From positions 1 through 52,206 of the forward strand of contig DATJHM010000075.1 of assembly GCA_035493895.1 (NCBI GenBank): a stretch of DNA of 52,206 nt. Direction: 5' to 3'. The DNA comes from DATJHM01 sp035493895. GTDB lineage: Bacteria > Chloroflexota > Ktedonobacteria > Ktedonobacterales > Ktedonobacteraceae. How positions within the stretch are numbered: position 1 is the stretch's first letter; the number at the start of each line of letters is the position of its first letter. A model generated the notes under the pieces. The model was not told the DNA's origin. It saw nothing but the letters and a program-made list of their open reading frames with translations, and did not search any database. Shown one piece after another: positions 32,642 to 41,069 of the stretch. The position numbers and the translations under genes were made by a program.

Positions 32642-33463
32642 TTAATGTACTTCTGCGTGCAACTGTAACACGATCTGCCGCGTACTGTGCGGAAGAATAT
32701 TGATCCGATCCTCTGGCCTGTTCAAACCATCCTCGCTGGTGACCACTGGCTCAAAACAGACAAACGCATGATCGGGTGCCGTGACTGGTTCCGACCAGAT
32801 CTGCATCGTTTTGAGGAGATATTCTCCATTCACTGCTTCCTCACGAATGGTCAGGGTGCCATAGTCGGGTATTTGTAGGGTCACTTTATGCGGAAAAGGA
32901 TACGGGTTGTTCGGCGGATTGGTATCCCATTGAAAATCGCTGACGGCGAAGCCTTCGGGTCCGTCGCTGACGATACGCTTTTTGTTGGCCTGTGCAACCG
33001 TAAAATAGGGATGGAAGCCGGGGGCAATCGGCATCACTTCGTCGCTTCGGTTTTCCATTGTGACGATATACGTTAGCGTTCCCTCGCCAACACGAATAGT
33101 GCTGGTAAACGTAAATTCATAGGGATAGCTGGCTCGTGTCGCTTCGCTGCTCAGCAATTGGAGCGTAATGCTCTCGTTGCTCTGTTCTGTCACCGTCCAG
33201 GGAAGGTTGCGCCCGAACCCATGTGCTGGCAAACTGGTCCCTTTCTCTTTGAAGAGGCCGTCTTTGAGGCGCGAGAAATTGGGGATCATCAGCGGCAAGC
33301 CCCAGCGTTTCACGTTACCAGTCTCTCCGGCCCGATAGAGGACCGGCCAGCTATCAACCTGAAAGTGCGAGACCAGACAGATCTCCGGCATTACGCCAAT
33401 CCGGGTTGTTCCTTTGCTCAGTACTATCTCTCGTTCCATCGGAAAATTTGTAAATGCTGCCAT
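32642..33463 (-). CDS. aldose 1-epimerase family protein
   Basis: A 273-residue member of the galactose mutarotase-like superfamily. LPAHGFGRNLPWTV (His near 81) and APGFHPYF (His near 150) are the two active-site His motifs, and a late DHAFVCFEPV block supplies the expected Glu. The family interconverts alpha and beta anomers of free or phosphorylated sugars. Which sugar cannot be told. No carbohydrate genes are adjacent. The ribosome-binding site is weak and distant. Confidence 0.82.
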   Translation of the reverse strand: MAAFTNFPMEREIVLSKGTTRIGVMPEICLVSHFQVDSWPVLYRAGETGNVKRWGLPLMIPNFSRLKDGLFKEKGTSLPAHGFGRNLPWTVTEQSNESITLQLLSSEATRASYPYEFTFTSTIRVGEGTLTYIVTMENRSDEVMPIAPGFHPYFTVAQANKKRIVSDGPEGFAVSDFQWDTNPPNNPYPFPHKVTLQIPDYGTLTIREEAVNGEYLLKTMQIWSEPVTAPDHAFVCFEPVVTSEDGLNRPEDRINILPHSTRQIVLQLHAEVH

Positions 33464-33789
33464 AATATCTCTAAATATCCTCCCATTGTACCTGTCACAT
33501 GTTTCAACGTATCATGTTGCACAGGTAACCTCTATCGACGCAAGAATGCAGAAGGTGCTTCTCGGTTGTATAGCGTGTATTGTGCTGCTGCTCTGAGCGC
33601 GCGACACGCTATCAGCATATCATAATCGACCATGAGAGCGTACCTGCGTCCCTCTGCGTTTTGCTTGCAATGTTCGTTCATGGGGGACAATCTGGCTTTT
33701 TTTTGCGCATTTCGATGATACAATCTTGTTCTCTCTGCACTGGATCATGTGATCTGGAGTTAGTGAGATTATTTTTAGGTCCTTATTGC

Positions 33790-33818
33790 TTGCGTTTTGT
33801 TGTTCTCACCTTTATACT
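33790..33818 (+). promoter_or_regulatory. candidate minCDE promoter
   Basis: TTGCGT (33790-33795), a 17-bp spacer, and TATACT (33813-33818), giving a leader of about 110 nt to minC. A near-palindrome GATCATGTGATC lies at about 33744. No gene is supported in 33464-33935. Confidence 0.5.
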
Positions 33819-33935
33819 GTATCATGATAAGGTGCATAGGATTGTACCTATTTGCGTTGCATTTAGCATCATAGGCGTATTGTTTTATTCAGCCTGCTTC
33901 TACTAGCAATGGGAACCCAGGGTATGGAGGATAAA

Positions 33936-34697
33936 TTGGCTAAGGAAGCGTCGGAAGCACGAACGCTGTCAGGCAGACTGGAAAGAGAGGACGGGCAGTC
34001 TGTGCAAGGATACGTTGCTATTAAAGGGACGCGCAATGGTCTGCTCCTGACTTTAGAACCAGGGACCTCTTTCGGTGATCTCCTCAGCGCGCTCTCTGAA
34101 CGCCTTTCTGAGGCACCAACCTTCTTTCGCGGAGCATCGCTTACGGTAGATACCAGCCGACGTAATCTACGCGTCAGTGAGCGCATTCAGCTCGAACATT
34201 TATTGGCGCATTATCAAATGTCAGTGACCGCTCTGGAGATGAGCACGGAGAAGCAGAAAGAAATCAAGAAGACGGTGATTCTCCCGGAAACTCCTGCCAC
34301 CCCTGTTCTGCCGAAAGAGTCTGCGCTACCACAGCAAGATGTACGTGAGTCGAATGATACGCTCTTCTTACATCGCACAGTGCGCTCGGGCCAGGCTATT
34401 CGCCATCATAGCAATGTTGTGGTTCTTGGTGATGTCAATCCCGGAGCCGAAATTGTTGCGGGTGGCGATATTTTAGTCTGGGGAGTACTGAGAGGCATGG
34501 TACATGCGGGCTATCCGGATAATGAGCATGCTCTGGTCTGTTCTCTTCTGCTTTCTCCCGTACAATTGCGTATCGGTCACCTGCTCTCGCGACCACCAGA
34601 GGGCTTTGAGGTACAACCGCGCCCGGAGGTTGCGATGATCAAAGATGGACAGATTGTCGTTGAAACCTGGCTCAATGGCCGACCACCACGTAAATAA
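33936..34697 (+). CDS. minC: septum site-determining protein MinC
   Basis: A 253-residue inhibitor of FtsZ assembly, recruited to the membrane by MinD. The N-terminal FtsZ-interacting domain (about 1-105) includes GYVAIKGTRNGLLLTLE and RRNLRVSERIQLEHLL. A linker follows, then the right-handed beta-helix MinC_C domain: LFLHRTVRSGQAIRHHSNVVVLGDVNPGAEIVAGGDILVWGVLRGMVHAGY. The TTG at 33936 behind GGAGG (5 nt) is the best start. The ATG at 33909 has no ribosome-binding site. It is the first gene of minCDE. Confidence 0.92.
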   Translation: MAKEASEARTLSGRLEREDGQSVQGYVAIKGTRNGLLLTLEPGTSFGDLLSALSERLSEAPTFFRGASLTVDTSRRNLRVSERIQLEHLLAHYQMSVTALEMSTEKQKEIKKTVILPETPATPVLPKESALPQQDVRESNDTLFLHRTVRSGQAIRHHSNVVVLGDVNPGAEIVAGGDILVWGVLRGMVHAGYPDNEHALVCSLLLSPVQLRIGHLLSRPPEGFEVQPRPEVAMIKDGQIVVETWLNGRPPRK

Positions 34698-34880
34698 ATG
34701 GCCAGATCTCCTTTTGCCGGTCGAACTGACGATAATTGTCTATCTTTGCACTGATCCGACAAGCATGGCAGGAAATAGGACAGATTCCACAGACACGGCG
34801 TGATATACTAGACGAGAGGTTAGAAACGGAATGTTCTCCTTCACAATTCTTTGAGCGAGTCCCTCACAGGAGTAACAAGC

Positions 34881-35717
34881 ATGGATAGCAGGGTGATTAC
34901 GATTACCTCTGGTAAAGGTGGGGTCGGCAAGACCACCACAACGGCAAATCTTGGTACGGCTTTAGCGATGCAGGGGAAAAAGGTTGCCCTGGTCGATGCA
35001 GATATCGGTCTTCGTAATTTGGATGCTGTGCTGGGCCTGGAAAATCGAATTGTCTATGATCTCGTAGATGTGGTAGAAGGTCAGTGTCGTTTACGCCAGG
35101 CTTTGATTAAAGATAAGCGTCTCCCCGAACTCTATTTGTTGCCTGCTGCTCAGACGCGCGATAAGAATGCGGTCAATAGTGTGCAGATGGAGCAGTTGTG
35201 CCAGCAGTTACGCCAGGAGTTCGATTTCGTGGTGATCGATTCGCCAGCCGGTATTGAGCAAGGCTTTCGCAACGCGATTGTAGGCGCGGACGAGATTGTG
35301 ATCGTCGCAAATCCTGAGATGGCTTCAGTGCGTGATGCGGATCGCATCATTGGTCTGGTGGAATCAGCAGGGAAGCCGGAGCCGCGTTTGATTTTAAATC
35401 GCCTTCGTCCAGAAATGATAAAGCGTGGTGATATGATGGATGTAGCCGATGTGCTGGAGGTTCTGGGCATTGATCTCCTGGGGATAGTGCCAGAAGACGA
35501 GACGATTATTATCGCGACCAATAAAGGTGAGCCTGCCGTCTATGATAAACGTTGTCGTGCCGGGCGCGGCTTTTTTAACGCCGCGCAACGCATTCTTGGC
35601 GAAGAAGTGCCTCTCGACGAGTTTGATGAGTCTCCTTCTCTGCTAGAGCGCTTGCGTCGTCTGGTAGGCTTTGGTCCGGCCCCCACTGAGAAGCGTGTAC
35701 GCTCTCAACCATCCTGA
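34881..35717 (+). CDS. minD: septum site-determining protein MinD
   Basis: A 278-residue membrane ATPase that positions MinC. The deviant Walker A is SGKGGVGKTTTTANLG (about 9-24), switch I is VDADIGLRNLDAVLGLE, and switch II is VIDSPAGIEQGF. NRLRPEMI is the family's base-binding block, and a C-terminal amphipathic helix (LLERLRRLVGF) is the membrane-targeting sequence. ATG 34881 has AGGAG 9 nt upstream; the frame extends to 34851 without support. Order C-D-E with close spacing indicates an operon. Confidence 0.96.
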   Translation: MDSRVITITSGKGGVGKTTTTANLGTALAMQGKKVALVDADIGLRNLDAVLGLENRIVYDLVDVVEGQCRLRQALIKDKRLPELYLLPAAQTRDKNAVNSVQMEQLCQQLRQEFDFVVIDSPAGIEQGFRNAIVGADEIVIVANPEMASVRDADRIIGLVESAGKPEPRLILNRLRPEMIKRGDMMDVADVLEVLGIDLLGIVPEDETIIIATNKGEPAVYDKRCRAGRGFFNAAQRILGEEVPLDEFDESPSLLERLRRLVGFGPAPTEKRVRSQPS

Positions 35718-35731
35718 AAAGAGGCTTTGTC

Positions 35732-36064
35732 ATGGGTGTTTTTGAATTTAAAGTTGGTCGCAAGAAGCCAACTCCCGGTGAAGTGGCCAAAGAACGCCTC
35801 AAAGTTGTGCTGGTACACGATCGCCTCAAGCTCAATCCTGAACTCCTGGAGATGATCAAAGAGGAAATTCTTGCCGTGCTCGCTCGCCGCTTTGATGTCG
35901 ATGAAGAGCAGATGCAGGTGAAACTGGCACGTGAGGAAGGCGAAGAAATGTTTCTGGCAAATGTGCCGGTGAAACGCCAGAAGGTTTCCTTCGAGTGGGA
36001 CCCTCCCACTCATACTCCCTCCCCCGATGCGCTACGAGGCAGAATGCTCATAGAAGACGAGTAG
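35732..36064 (+). CDS. minE: cell division topological specificity factor MinE
   Basis: A 110-residue regulator of MinD ATPase. The N-terminal amphipathic start MGVFEF is followed by the anti-MinCD helix region AKERLKVVLVHDRLKLNPELLEMIKEEILAVLARRFDVDEEQMQVKL, which also includes the dimerisation fold. The last 40 residues are a variable Pro-rich tail, longer than in E. coli. Starts 14 bp after minD. Confidence 0.93.
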   Translation: MGVFEFKVGRKKPTPGEVAKERLKVVLVHDRLKLNPELLEMIKEEILAVLARRFDVDEEQMQVKLAREEGEEMFLANVPVKRQKVSFEWDPPTHTPSPDALRGRMLIEDE

Positions 36065-36260
36065 CCACCACGAAATTTTTGCCCTGTTGTAACACTTTAT
36101 GATGAGTATGCAGATGTGTGTTGCTGGCATTGTAGATGTAGAACAGGCCTATAACAGAAAAAATGAAGAAAATTTCGTTTTGTAATAGAAAGAGATGTAG
36201 ATCAATACCGAAATATAAAAATCCTGGAATATAAGCATAGTCTCATAAATCTATAAAAAG

Positions 36261-36296
36261 GTTAAGATCTTGCTATAAAAAAAGCAATTTCTTAAC
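36261..36296. other. AT-rich imperfect hairpin downstream of minE
   Basis: GTTAAG / CTTAAC outer arms and TTGCT / AGCAA inner arms with a two-base mismatch and a poly-A loop. It lies about 200 nt past minE. It may mark the transcript end, but the distance makes that uncertain. Confidence 0.3.
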
Positions 36297-36564
36297 TAAA
36301 TCTTTATGGCTTTCTCATCCCCGCGTTCAGCCTTCATCCGCTACACTTCCTACAGGATGGAGTGGACGGCGATGTATCGGTCGTGTGTCTGGGATAGGTG
36401 GTAAGGGATAGATCGCACAGGCTCTCTGTGTACTATGACTTTTCCTCTCCTGAACTATTCCTCACCTGACTACCCCGCTAAAGGATATATTGCTGTTTGC
36501 TATCTGGATCGTCAAGCTGGTAATCTGGCCTGTTTGTTTGTTTGTTCCTGTGTTTTCGCGGTAG

Positions 36565-36924
36565 TGAAGTGCCGGTGTGGACTCAGAATGCACTGTACCT
36601 GGCGCCTGGTGCCTGGTGTCCGGGTGGTGGTGTATGTGGTGAGGTGGGGGAATCGTCGGTGTATATGTAGTGAGGTGGTGCTCAAAGTAGTCCTGTTTTG
36701 ATCTGAAGTTTGTGGTGGTTTATGGGGATTTCAGTGGTCTGGATGTGGGATTGGTGGTGGCGGTTGCGGACACTGATTGGTGGGGGATCTGGCAGGTTGC
36801 TTTTGTTGCTGAGTGGTGTGGTGAGGACATATACACCGTTGGTTACGCTGTGGGAAGTTGTGGGGCTGTGTTCTATGCCAGGTGCTGAAGCTTGTCGGTG
36901 GTGTGTTGACGCACCGGCACTTCA
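36565..36924. repeat. G+T-biased segment bounded by a 13-bp inverted repeat
   Basis: TGAAGTGCCGGTG at 36565-36577 is mirrored by CACCGGCACTTCA at 36912-36924. Between them the plus strand is unusually rich in G and T with many GG and GGTGG runs. No credible gene lies inside. Open frames there are Trp-rich on plus and Pro/His-rich on minus, as base bias alone would give. Confidence 0.6.
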
Positions 36925-36979
36925 GTGACGCGAGAAGAGATGCTGCGTTTCTGCTCTTTTCGTGGTGAGGTAGAAGAAG

Positions 36980-37768
36980 ATGGGTGGGAAGAAGAGAGCG
37001 CTTCAGCTTCTGCAATTGGAGGCATGTAGCGTCAGTAGGGCTTTATGGCCGCCGGAAGTTCGTCGTTGTGTCTCAACGGGCAAGGCTGCTCAAAGCAGAC
37101 GTTTGCTTATTATGAATGGCATCTATCTGGCTAATATTAAGGTGAAAAAACAGCGTCGGTGCGCACATTGCAATCATACGGTTGAATACGTAAGCTATGT
37201 CAGGATGGTGCGGCAGGCGTATCCTGCTTGCTATTCTCCTTATAAACAGATTTTCTCTCTCTCTATTGCTTCTGTTCTTTTTGTCGCCGGAATCAGTCTG
37301 GCCATTTTGATTGTTCATCATTGGTCTCTGGTTTTGTTGCTGGCTATGGTCTGGTTAGCTACTGCCTATATTACCTCGCGTTTGCTGGCGAGCGATATGC
37401 GTCTCTTACGCCGCATGTTTGGCATGTTGCCTCGCCTTTTTCGTGCTTTGAGTCTCTGGTCTACTGTGGAGATACGGAATGTGACCTCGTTTTTGCAGCG
37501 GAGCGCAACGCTTCGTCGCAACGCGAATCCGCAATCGCACCCGGCAACGCCATCCGGACAGCCGTTCGCTGTGGTGCCTCGCTCGTTTCGCCCGGCACAG
37601 TTTCCAGAGACTCCAATGCCCGCAACTCCGCTCATCCGCGTGCTTGAAACGATTGACCTCTCTTCTTCGAGCGTTGAGCACTTTTTGGAGGCGGAAAAGC
37701 AGACCTCCGGCGAAATGCCTGTTGTGCATGAGGAACAGCAGCAAGCAGAACAGTCTTTTCAGGAATAG
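36980..37768 (+). CDS. orphan two-helix membrane protein
   Basis: 262 residues from ATG 36980 (GAGG 10 nt upstream). ATG 37112 is an alternative without a ribosome-binding site. Residues about 58-70 contain one CAHC knuckle in a KKQRRCAHCNHTVEY stretch. Two adjacent membrane helices (about 90-132: IFSLSIASVLFVAGISLAILIV and WSLVLLLAMVWLATAYITSRLL) follow, then a basic cytoplasmic-like segment. A Pro-rich, finally Gln/Glu-rich tail ends the protein. The N-terminal CxxC plus two helices resembles small zinc-ribbon membrane proteins. No family is assigned. Confidence 0.55.
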   Translation: MGGKKRALQLLQLEACSVSRALWPPEVRRCVSTGKAAQSRRLLIMNGIYLANIKVKKQRRCAHCNHTVEYVSYVRMVRQAYPACYSPYKQIFSLSIASVLFVAGISLAILIVHHWSLVLLLAMVWLATAYITSRLLASDMRLLRRMFGMLPRLFRALSLWSTVEIRNVTSFLQRSATLRRNANPQSHPATPSGQPFAVVPRSFRPAQFPETPMPATPLIRVLETIDLSSSSVEHFLEAEKQTSGEMPVVHEEQQQAEQSFQE

Positions 37769-37876
37769 CGCTATGACCTTCGGGTAGTTTCGTTGACCCG
37801 TCCTTTCTTGCTAGGTATGATAGCTATAAGCATGGACTATACGTTCTTCATGCCAGCGATAGAGCAGGAGGCGGTC

Positions 37877-38839
37877 GTGAGTAATCAGCAAATACAGAAG
37901 GTCAAAGTAAAGCGTTTAGCGCATGTAGGTTTGTGGACAACGGATGTTGCCGCTCAAGTACGTTTTTACCATCAAGTGCTGGGTCTCGATCTGCACACAA
38001 CAGCTGCTCTCCAGGCAGAGCGAGATCTGGAACTCGATGAGGCGAATGTTTTTCTCGATCTACGAAGTGGTGAGCAGTGCCTGGGTTTCTTCAATGAGAC
38101 GCGTCCTACTGCGAGCAATGGCCGTAAGCCAGTTCCACGCTCGCAAGTTCATCATCTCTCTCTTGCCGTTGATTCTGATGCTGAACTGGCAGCTCTGGCG
38201 GCACGCCTGAAGATGGCGGGCCATGAGTTAACGCTTCAGCCGCGCGCAAATGATCCTGAGCAAGGTGATACGCTCTGGCTCAATGATCCCGATGGGAATC
38301 TTCTGGAGATTGGGGTCGCTGTTGATGACATGTTCGCTCACTCTACCTCACGTGGCTATTCAGCACGTTTGAGCCCGGTTGCTTTGCAACATGTCGCTTT
38401 GTATACTGGCCGCCTGGAAGAGATGGTTGAGTTCTATACCGATGCTCTGGGCTTCGATATCTCCGACTGGTTGTTACGTGAGTCGGCCTGGCTGCGTTGT
38501 AATTCCAACCATCATTCGTTAATGTTGACTCAAGGGACATCAGGTATCGATCACGTTGGTTTTGCTGCAACCAACGGTCCTGAGCTGTTGCATTGGGCCG
38601 ATCAACTGAGTATGCATCAGGCGCCCCTTTTGTGGGGCCCTGGCCGTCATGGTGCAGGCAATGATCTCTTTCTACGCTTTGCAGACCCTGATGGCGTGCA
38701 TATTGAGCTCTCGGCCGAGCTTCAGCAGTATTTTGATCGGGATGTCACAATTCCCCCGCGCCTCTGGCATACACGGGCGACGGCGCTAAATCTCTGGGGA
38801 GGACTACCTTCCTGGGCTCGTGAAGAGGCCCACGTCTAA
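37877..38839 (+). CDS. two-module VOC family protein, extradiol dioxygenase-like
   Basis: 320 residues from GTG 37877 (GCAGGAGG 5 nt upstream). Two vicinal-oxygen-chelate modules. The first (about 12-150) has RLAHVGLW, VHHLSLAV and LLEIGV. The second (about 170-290) has LQHVALY, GIDHVGF and HIELS, that is, complete His-His-Glu metal triads in both. The size and two-module layout suit type I extradiol ring-cleaving dioxygenases such as catechol 2,3-dioxygenase. Convergent with a FAH-family hydrolase, which is consistent with aromatic meta-cleavage but not proof. Glyoxalase-like or resistance functions are alternatives. Confidence 0.82.
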   Translation: MSNQQIQKVKVKRLAHVGLWTTDVAAQVRFYHQVLGLDLHTTAALQAERDLELDEANVFLDLRSGEQCLGFFNETRPTASNGRKPVPRSQVHHLSLAVDSDAELAALAARLKMAGHELTLQPRANDPEQGDTLWLNDPDGNLLEIGVAVDDMFAHSTSRGYSARLSPVALQHVALYTGRLEEMVEFYTDALGFDISDWLLRESAWLRCNSNHHSLMLTQGTSGIDHVGFAATNGPELLHWADQLSMHQAPLLWGPGRHGAGNDLFLRFADPDGVHIELSAELQQYFDRDVTIPPRLWHTRATALNLWGGLPSWAREEAHV

Positions 38840-38840
38840 G

Positions 38841-38877
38841 ACTGAGGACAGGCTCATGCCTGTCCTCGGTCCTTTTT
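38841..38877 (+). terminator. terminator between VOC and FAH genes
   Basis: A 13-bp stem with one G-T pair (ACTGAGGACAGGC / GCCTGTCCTCGGT, 4-nt loop, 38841-38870) is followed by CCTTTTTT. It immediately follows the VOC stop. It also abuts the FAH stop and may act in both directions. Confidence 0.88.
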
Positions 38878-39827
38878 TATCGCTCGGGACCAACGACGCG
38901 GTTGCGCAATACGCCAATTCCTTCTACTTCGGCCTCGACGATATCTCCTGCTTGTAAAAATTCGGGGGGCTTGCGTGTAAAACCAACTCCGCTTGGTGTA
39001 CCGGTGGCGATGATGTCTCCAGCTTCCAGGGTCATGCCCTGCGAGAGCACTGAGATCAAATTGGCGATCGAAAAGATCATCAATTCAGTATTTGAATCTT
39101 GTTTGGTCTCTCCATTCACACGCAGCTTGATGTTCAGGTGCTGCGGATTGGCGACTTCGTCTGCGGTGACGATCGATGGACCCATTGGGCAACTGGTATC
39201 CAGGCTTTTCCCTTTAAAAAATTGCTTGTGTTTGACCTGGAGATCACGCGCCGTCACGTCATTCAGCACGGTATAGCCAAAGATATAGCTCAACGCGTCT
39301 TCTTCCCGAATGTTTTTGCCGCTCTTCCCGAGAATAACGCCCAGCTCGGCCTCCCAGTCCATCTGGGATGAGACGGCTGGATCGACGATAACTTCGCCAT
39401 CTGGCCCTACGACGGTTGTGGGGCTCTTGGTAAAAAATACTGGATTTGCTGGCGCCTGTCCCTGGTGATCACGGTTGCCTGCTGTCTCTTTGATGTGTTC
39501 CAGATAGTTGGTTGCGACGCAGAGCACATTTTTGCGTGGGCGCGGAATCGGTGCCGCCAGCTGGACTGCATCGAGACTCTGTACTGCGCCAACATCTCTG
39601 AAGGTTTTGACTTCACTGAAACGCCTGCCGCCTGCTTTTTCCTGGATGGTCTGCAAGGCTGGCTGGTAACGCTCATAGTTTTCAATCAGATCGAGCAGTT
39701 GATCTGGTAGATCGAGCTTGAGTGCCTGCCCAACCAGGTCGACATCGAGCACTTCGTTGTCCTGCTCTTGCAGAATGCCCAGATGCGGCTTTGGAAGCTG
39801 GGTTGTGGAAAAGCTGACGAATCTCAC
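38877..39827 (-). CDS. fumarylacetoacetate hydrolase family protein
   Basis: 316 residues from GTG 39827 (AAAGGAG 9 nt upstream). The FAH catalytic domain spans about 95-312. It has CVATNYLEHI, PVFFTKSPTTVVGPDGEV, the metal-binding MDWEAELGVILGK (E-x-E), FGYTVLNDVTARDLQ, and GTPSGVGF. An N-terminal 75-residue cap precedes it, as in 2-hydroxyhepta-2,4-diene-1,7-dioate isomerase-like and acylpyruvase enzymes. The substrate is probably a beta-diketo or dienoic acid from ring cleavage. Confidence 0.88.
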   Translation of the reverse strand: MRFVSFSTTQLPKPHLGILQEQDNEVLDVDLVGQALKLDLPDQLLDLIENYERYQPALQTIQEKAGGRRFSEVKTFRDVGAVQSLDAVQLAAPIPRPRKNVLCVATNYLEHIKETAGNRDHQGQAPANPVFFTKSPTTVVGPDGEVIVDPAVSSQMDWEAELGVILGKSGKNIREEDALSYIFGYTVLNDVTARDLQVKHKQFFKGKSLDTSCPMGPSIVTADEVANPQHLNIKLRVNGETKQDSNTELMIFSIANLISVLSQGMTLEAGDIIATGTPSGVGFTRKPPEFLQAGDIVEAEVEGIGVLRNRVVGPER

Positions 39828-39933
39828 GTGAAAGTTCTCCTTTGCTATCCTACGAGATAGACAGAATGTGATTCTATGGTATCAGTCTTCCCCATTCTAC
39901 AACATCGCCGAATCTGCGTGCCGGGACAGCATT

Positions 39934-40821
39934 TTACAGCAAAGCGGCGCGCATCACCTCCAGTGGCGCTGGCTGGTTGGTCCAGAGGGTGAAGGCGAGT
40001 GCTCCCTGATGCAGGAGCATTGAGATGCCGTTCGCGGTGCGCATTCCCAGCAGGCGTGCCTGGGTGAGCAAGCGCGTCTGGGCTGGATTGTAGATCATGT
40101 CATACACGAAGGTGTCTGCGTCGAAGCGTGCCAGATCTTCGACCGGCAAAGGGCTGGCGTCTTCGTGCAGGCCAACTGAGGTGGCGTTGATAATGACTGA
40201 TTTGCTGTTGGGGACGAGAAAGGTTGAATCGTTCAGGCTGAAGATCGGGCAGGTATAATATCGTTGGAGCTCATGCATCAGCAGTTGTGCACGCTCCAGG
40301 TGTCGATTGAGGATGATCAAGCGAGCGATGCCTGCGCTTACCAGACCGAAGGCCGCGCCACGTGCCGCTCCTCCCGCGCCGAGCAAGATGACGGTGTAGC
40401 CTGTCAGATCGACCTGATTGTCTGCTTTGAGCGTGCCAATACCGTGTTCGGCCAGGGCATGCAGCAGGCCGGGGGCATCTGTATTATAACCGTGGAGATA
40501 ATCGTCGCGATGCACAATAGTATTGACTGCGCCGATGTTTGCTGCCAGGGGATCAATTTTATCGAGCAGGGGGAGGATGGCCTGTTTATGCGGAATAGTG
40601 ACATTGGCTCCCAGGCAGTCGCTGCTACATAATGAATGGACACGGCGCAGTAGTTCGCTGGCTGGTGTATGCCATAGCTCGTAGCGTGCCGGGATGTTGA
40701 GCGCATCTAGCGCGGCTTGTTGAAGGCGCGGTGAAAACGAATGGGCTACGGGATCACCAATGAGACCGACACGTAGCTCGCGAGTTGCTTGTCGTTGTAG
40801 CCGCGTTTTTTTTGTAGACAT
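39934..40821 (-). CDS. aroE: shikimate dehydrogenase
   Basis: Reduces 3-dehydroshikimate to shikimate with NADPH. 295 residues. Substrate motifs are HSFSPRLQQAAL (the SxS pair), ANVTIPHK (catalytic Lys) and GYNTDAPG (Asp). The nucleotide loop GAGGAARGAAFGL is followed by NRHLERAQ, the NRxxxR phosphate clamp for NADP. The C-terminal NGISMLLHQGALAFTLWT is canonical. GGGG lies 5 nt before the ATG. It is not clustered with other aro genes here. Confidence 0.95.
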   Translation of the reverse strand: MSTKKTRLQRQATRELRVGLIGDPVAHSFSPRLQQAALDALNIPARYELWHTPASELLRRVHSLCSSDCLGANVTIPHKQAILPLLDKIDPLAANIGAVNTIVHRDDYLHGYNTDAPGLLHALAEHGIGTLKADNQVDLTGYTVILLGAGGAARGAAFGLVSAGIARLIILNRHLERAQLLMHELQRYYTCPIFSLNDSTFLVPNSKSVIINATSVGLHEDASPLPVEDLARFDADTFVYDMIYNPAQTRLLTQARLLGMRTANGISMLLHQGALAFTLWTNQPAPLEVMRAALL

Positions 40822-40939
40822 TCTAACCCCGTCTTCTGTGTACAGCCTTAGAAACGATTTTTGTTGCTCAATCCGTTGGTACCTGTTTTTTTATTTGTGC
40901 ACAAGCAGAAATGGTAAAAATAAAACTCTTCTATTCAAT

Positions 40940-40966
40940 TTGACACCTACCCATGCGTAGTATACT
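40940..40966 (+). promoter_or_regulatory. candidate promoter with overlapping palindrome, NUDIX gene
   Basis: TTGACA (40940-40945), a short 15-bp spacer, then TATACT (40961-40966). The perfect 12-bp palindrome GTAGTATACTAC (40957-40968) covers the -10 element, the geometry of a repressor operator. It lies between divergent aroE and the NUDIX gene. Confidence 0.4.
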
Positions 40967-41069
40967 ACACACAACTGATGCTTGTGACTATAGTACTATC
41001 TATAAGAGAAAAGTGTGAGACTCTTGCACGAAGTCCATCATATTTTTACTGAGAATGGAGCGAGATACA

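Noticed and set aside
36710..36928. Trp- and Leu-rich 72-codon frame in the G+T-rich segment
   Set aside because: Its composition follows directly from G/T bias (TGG, GTG, TTG codons) and it has no ribosome-binding site.
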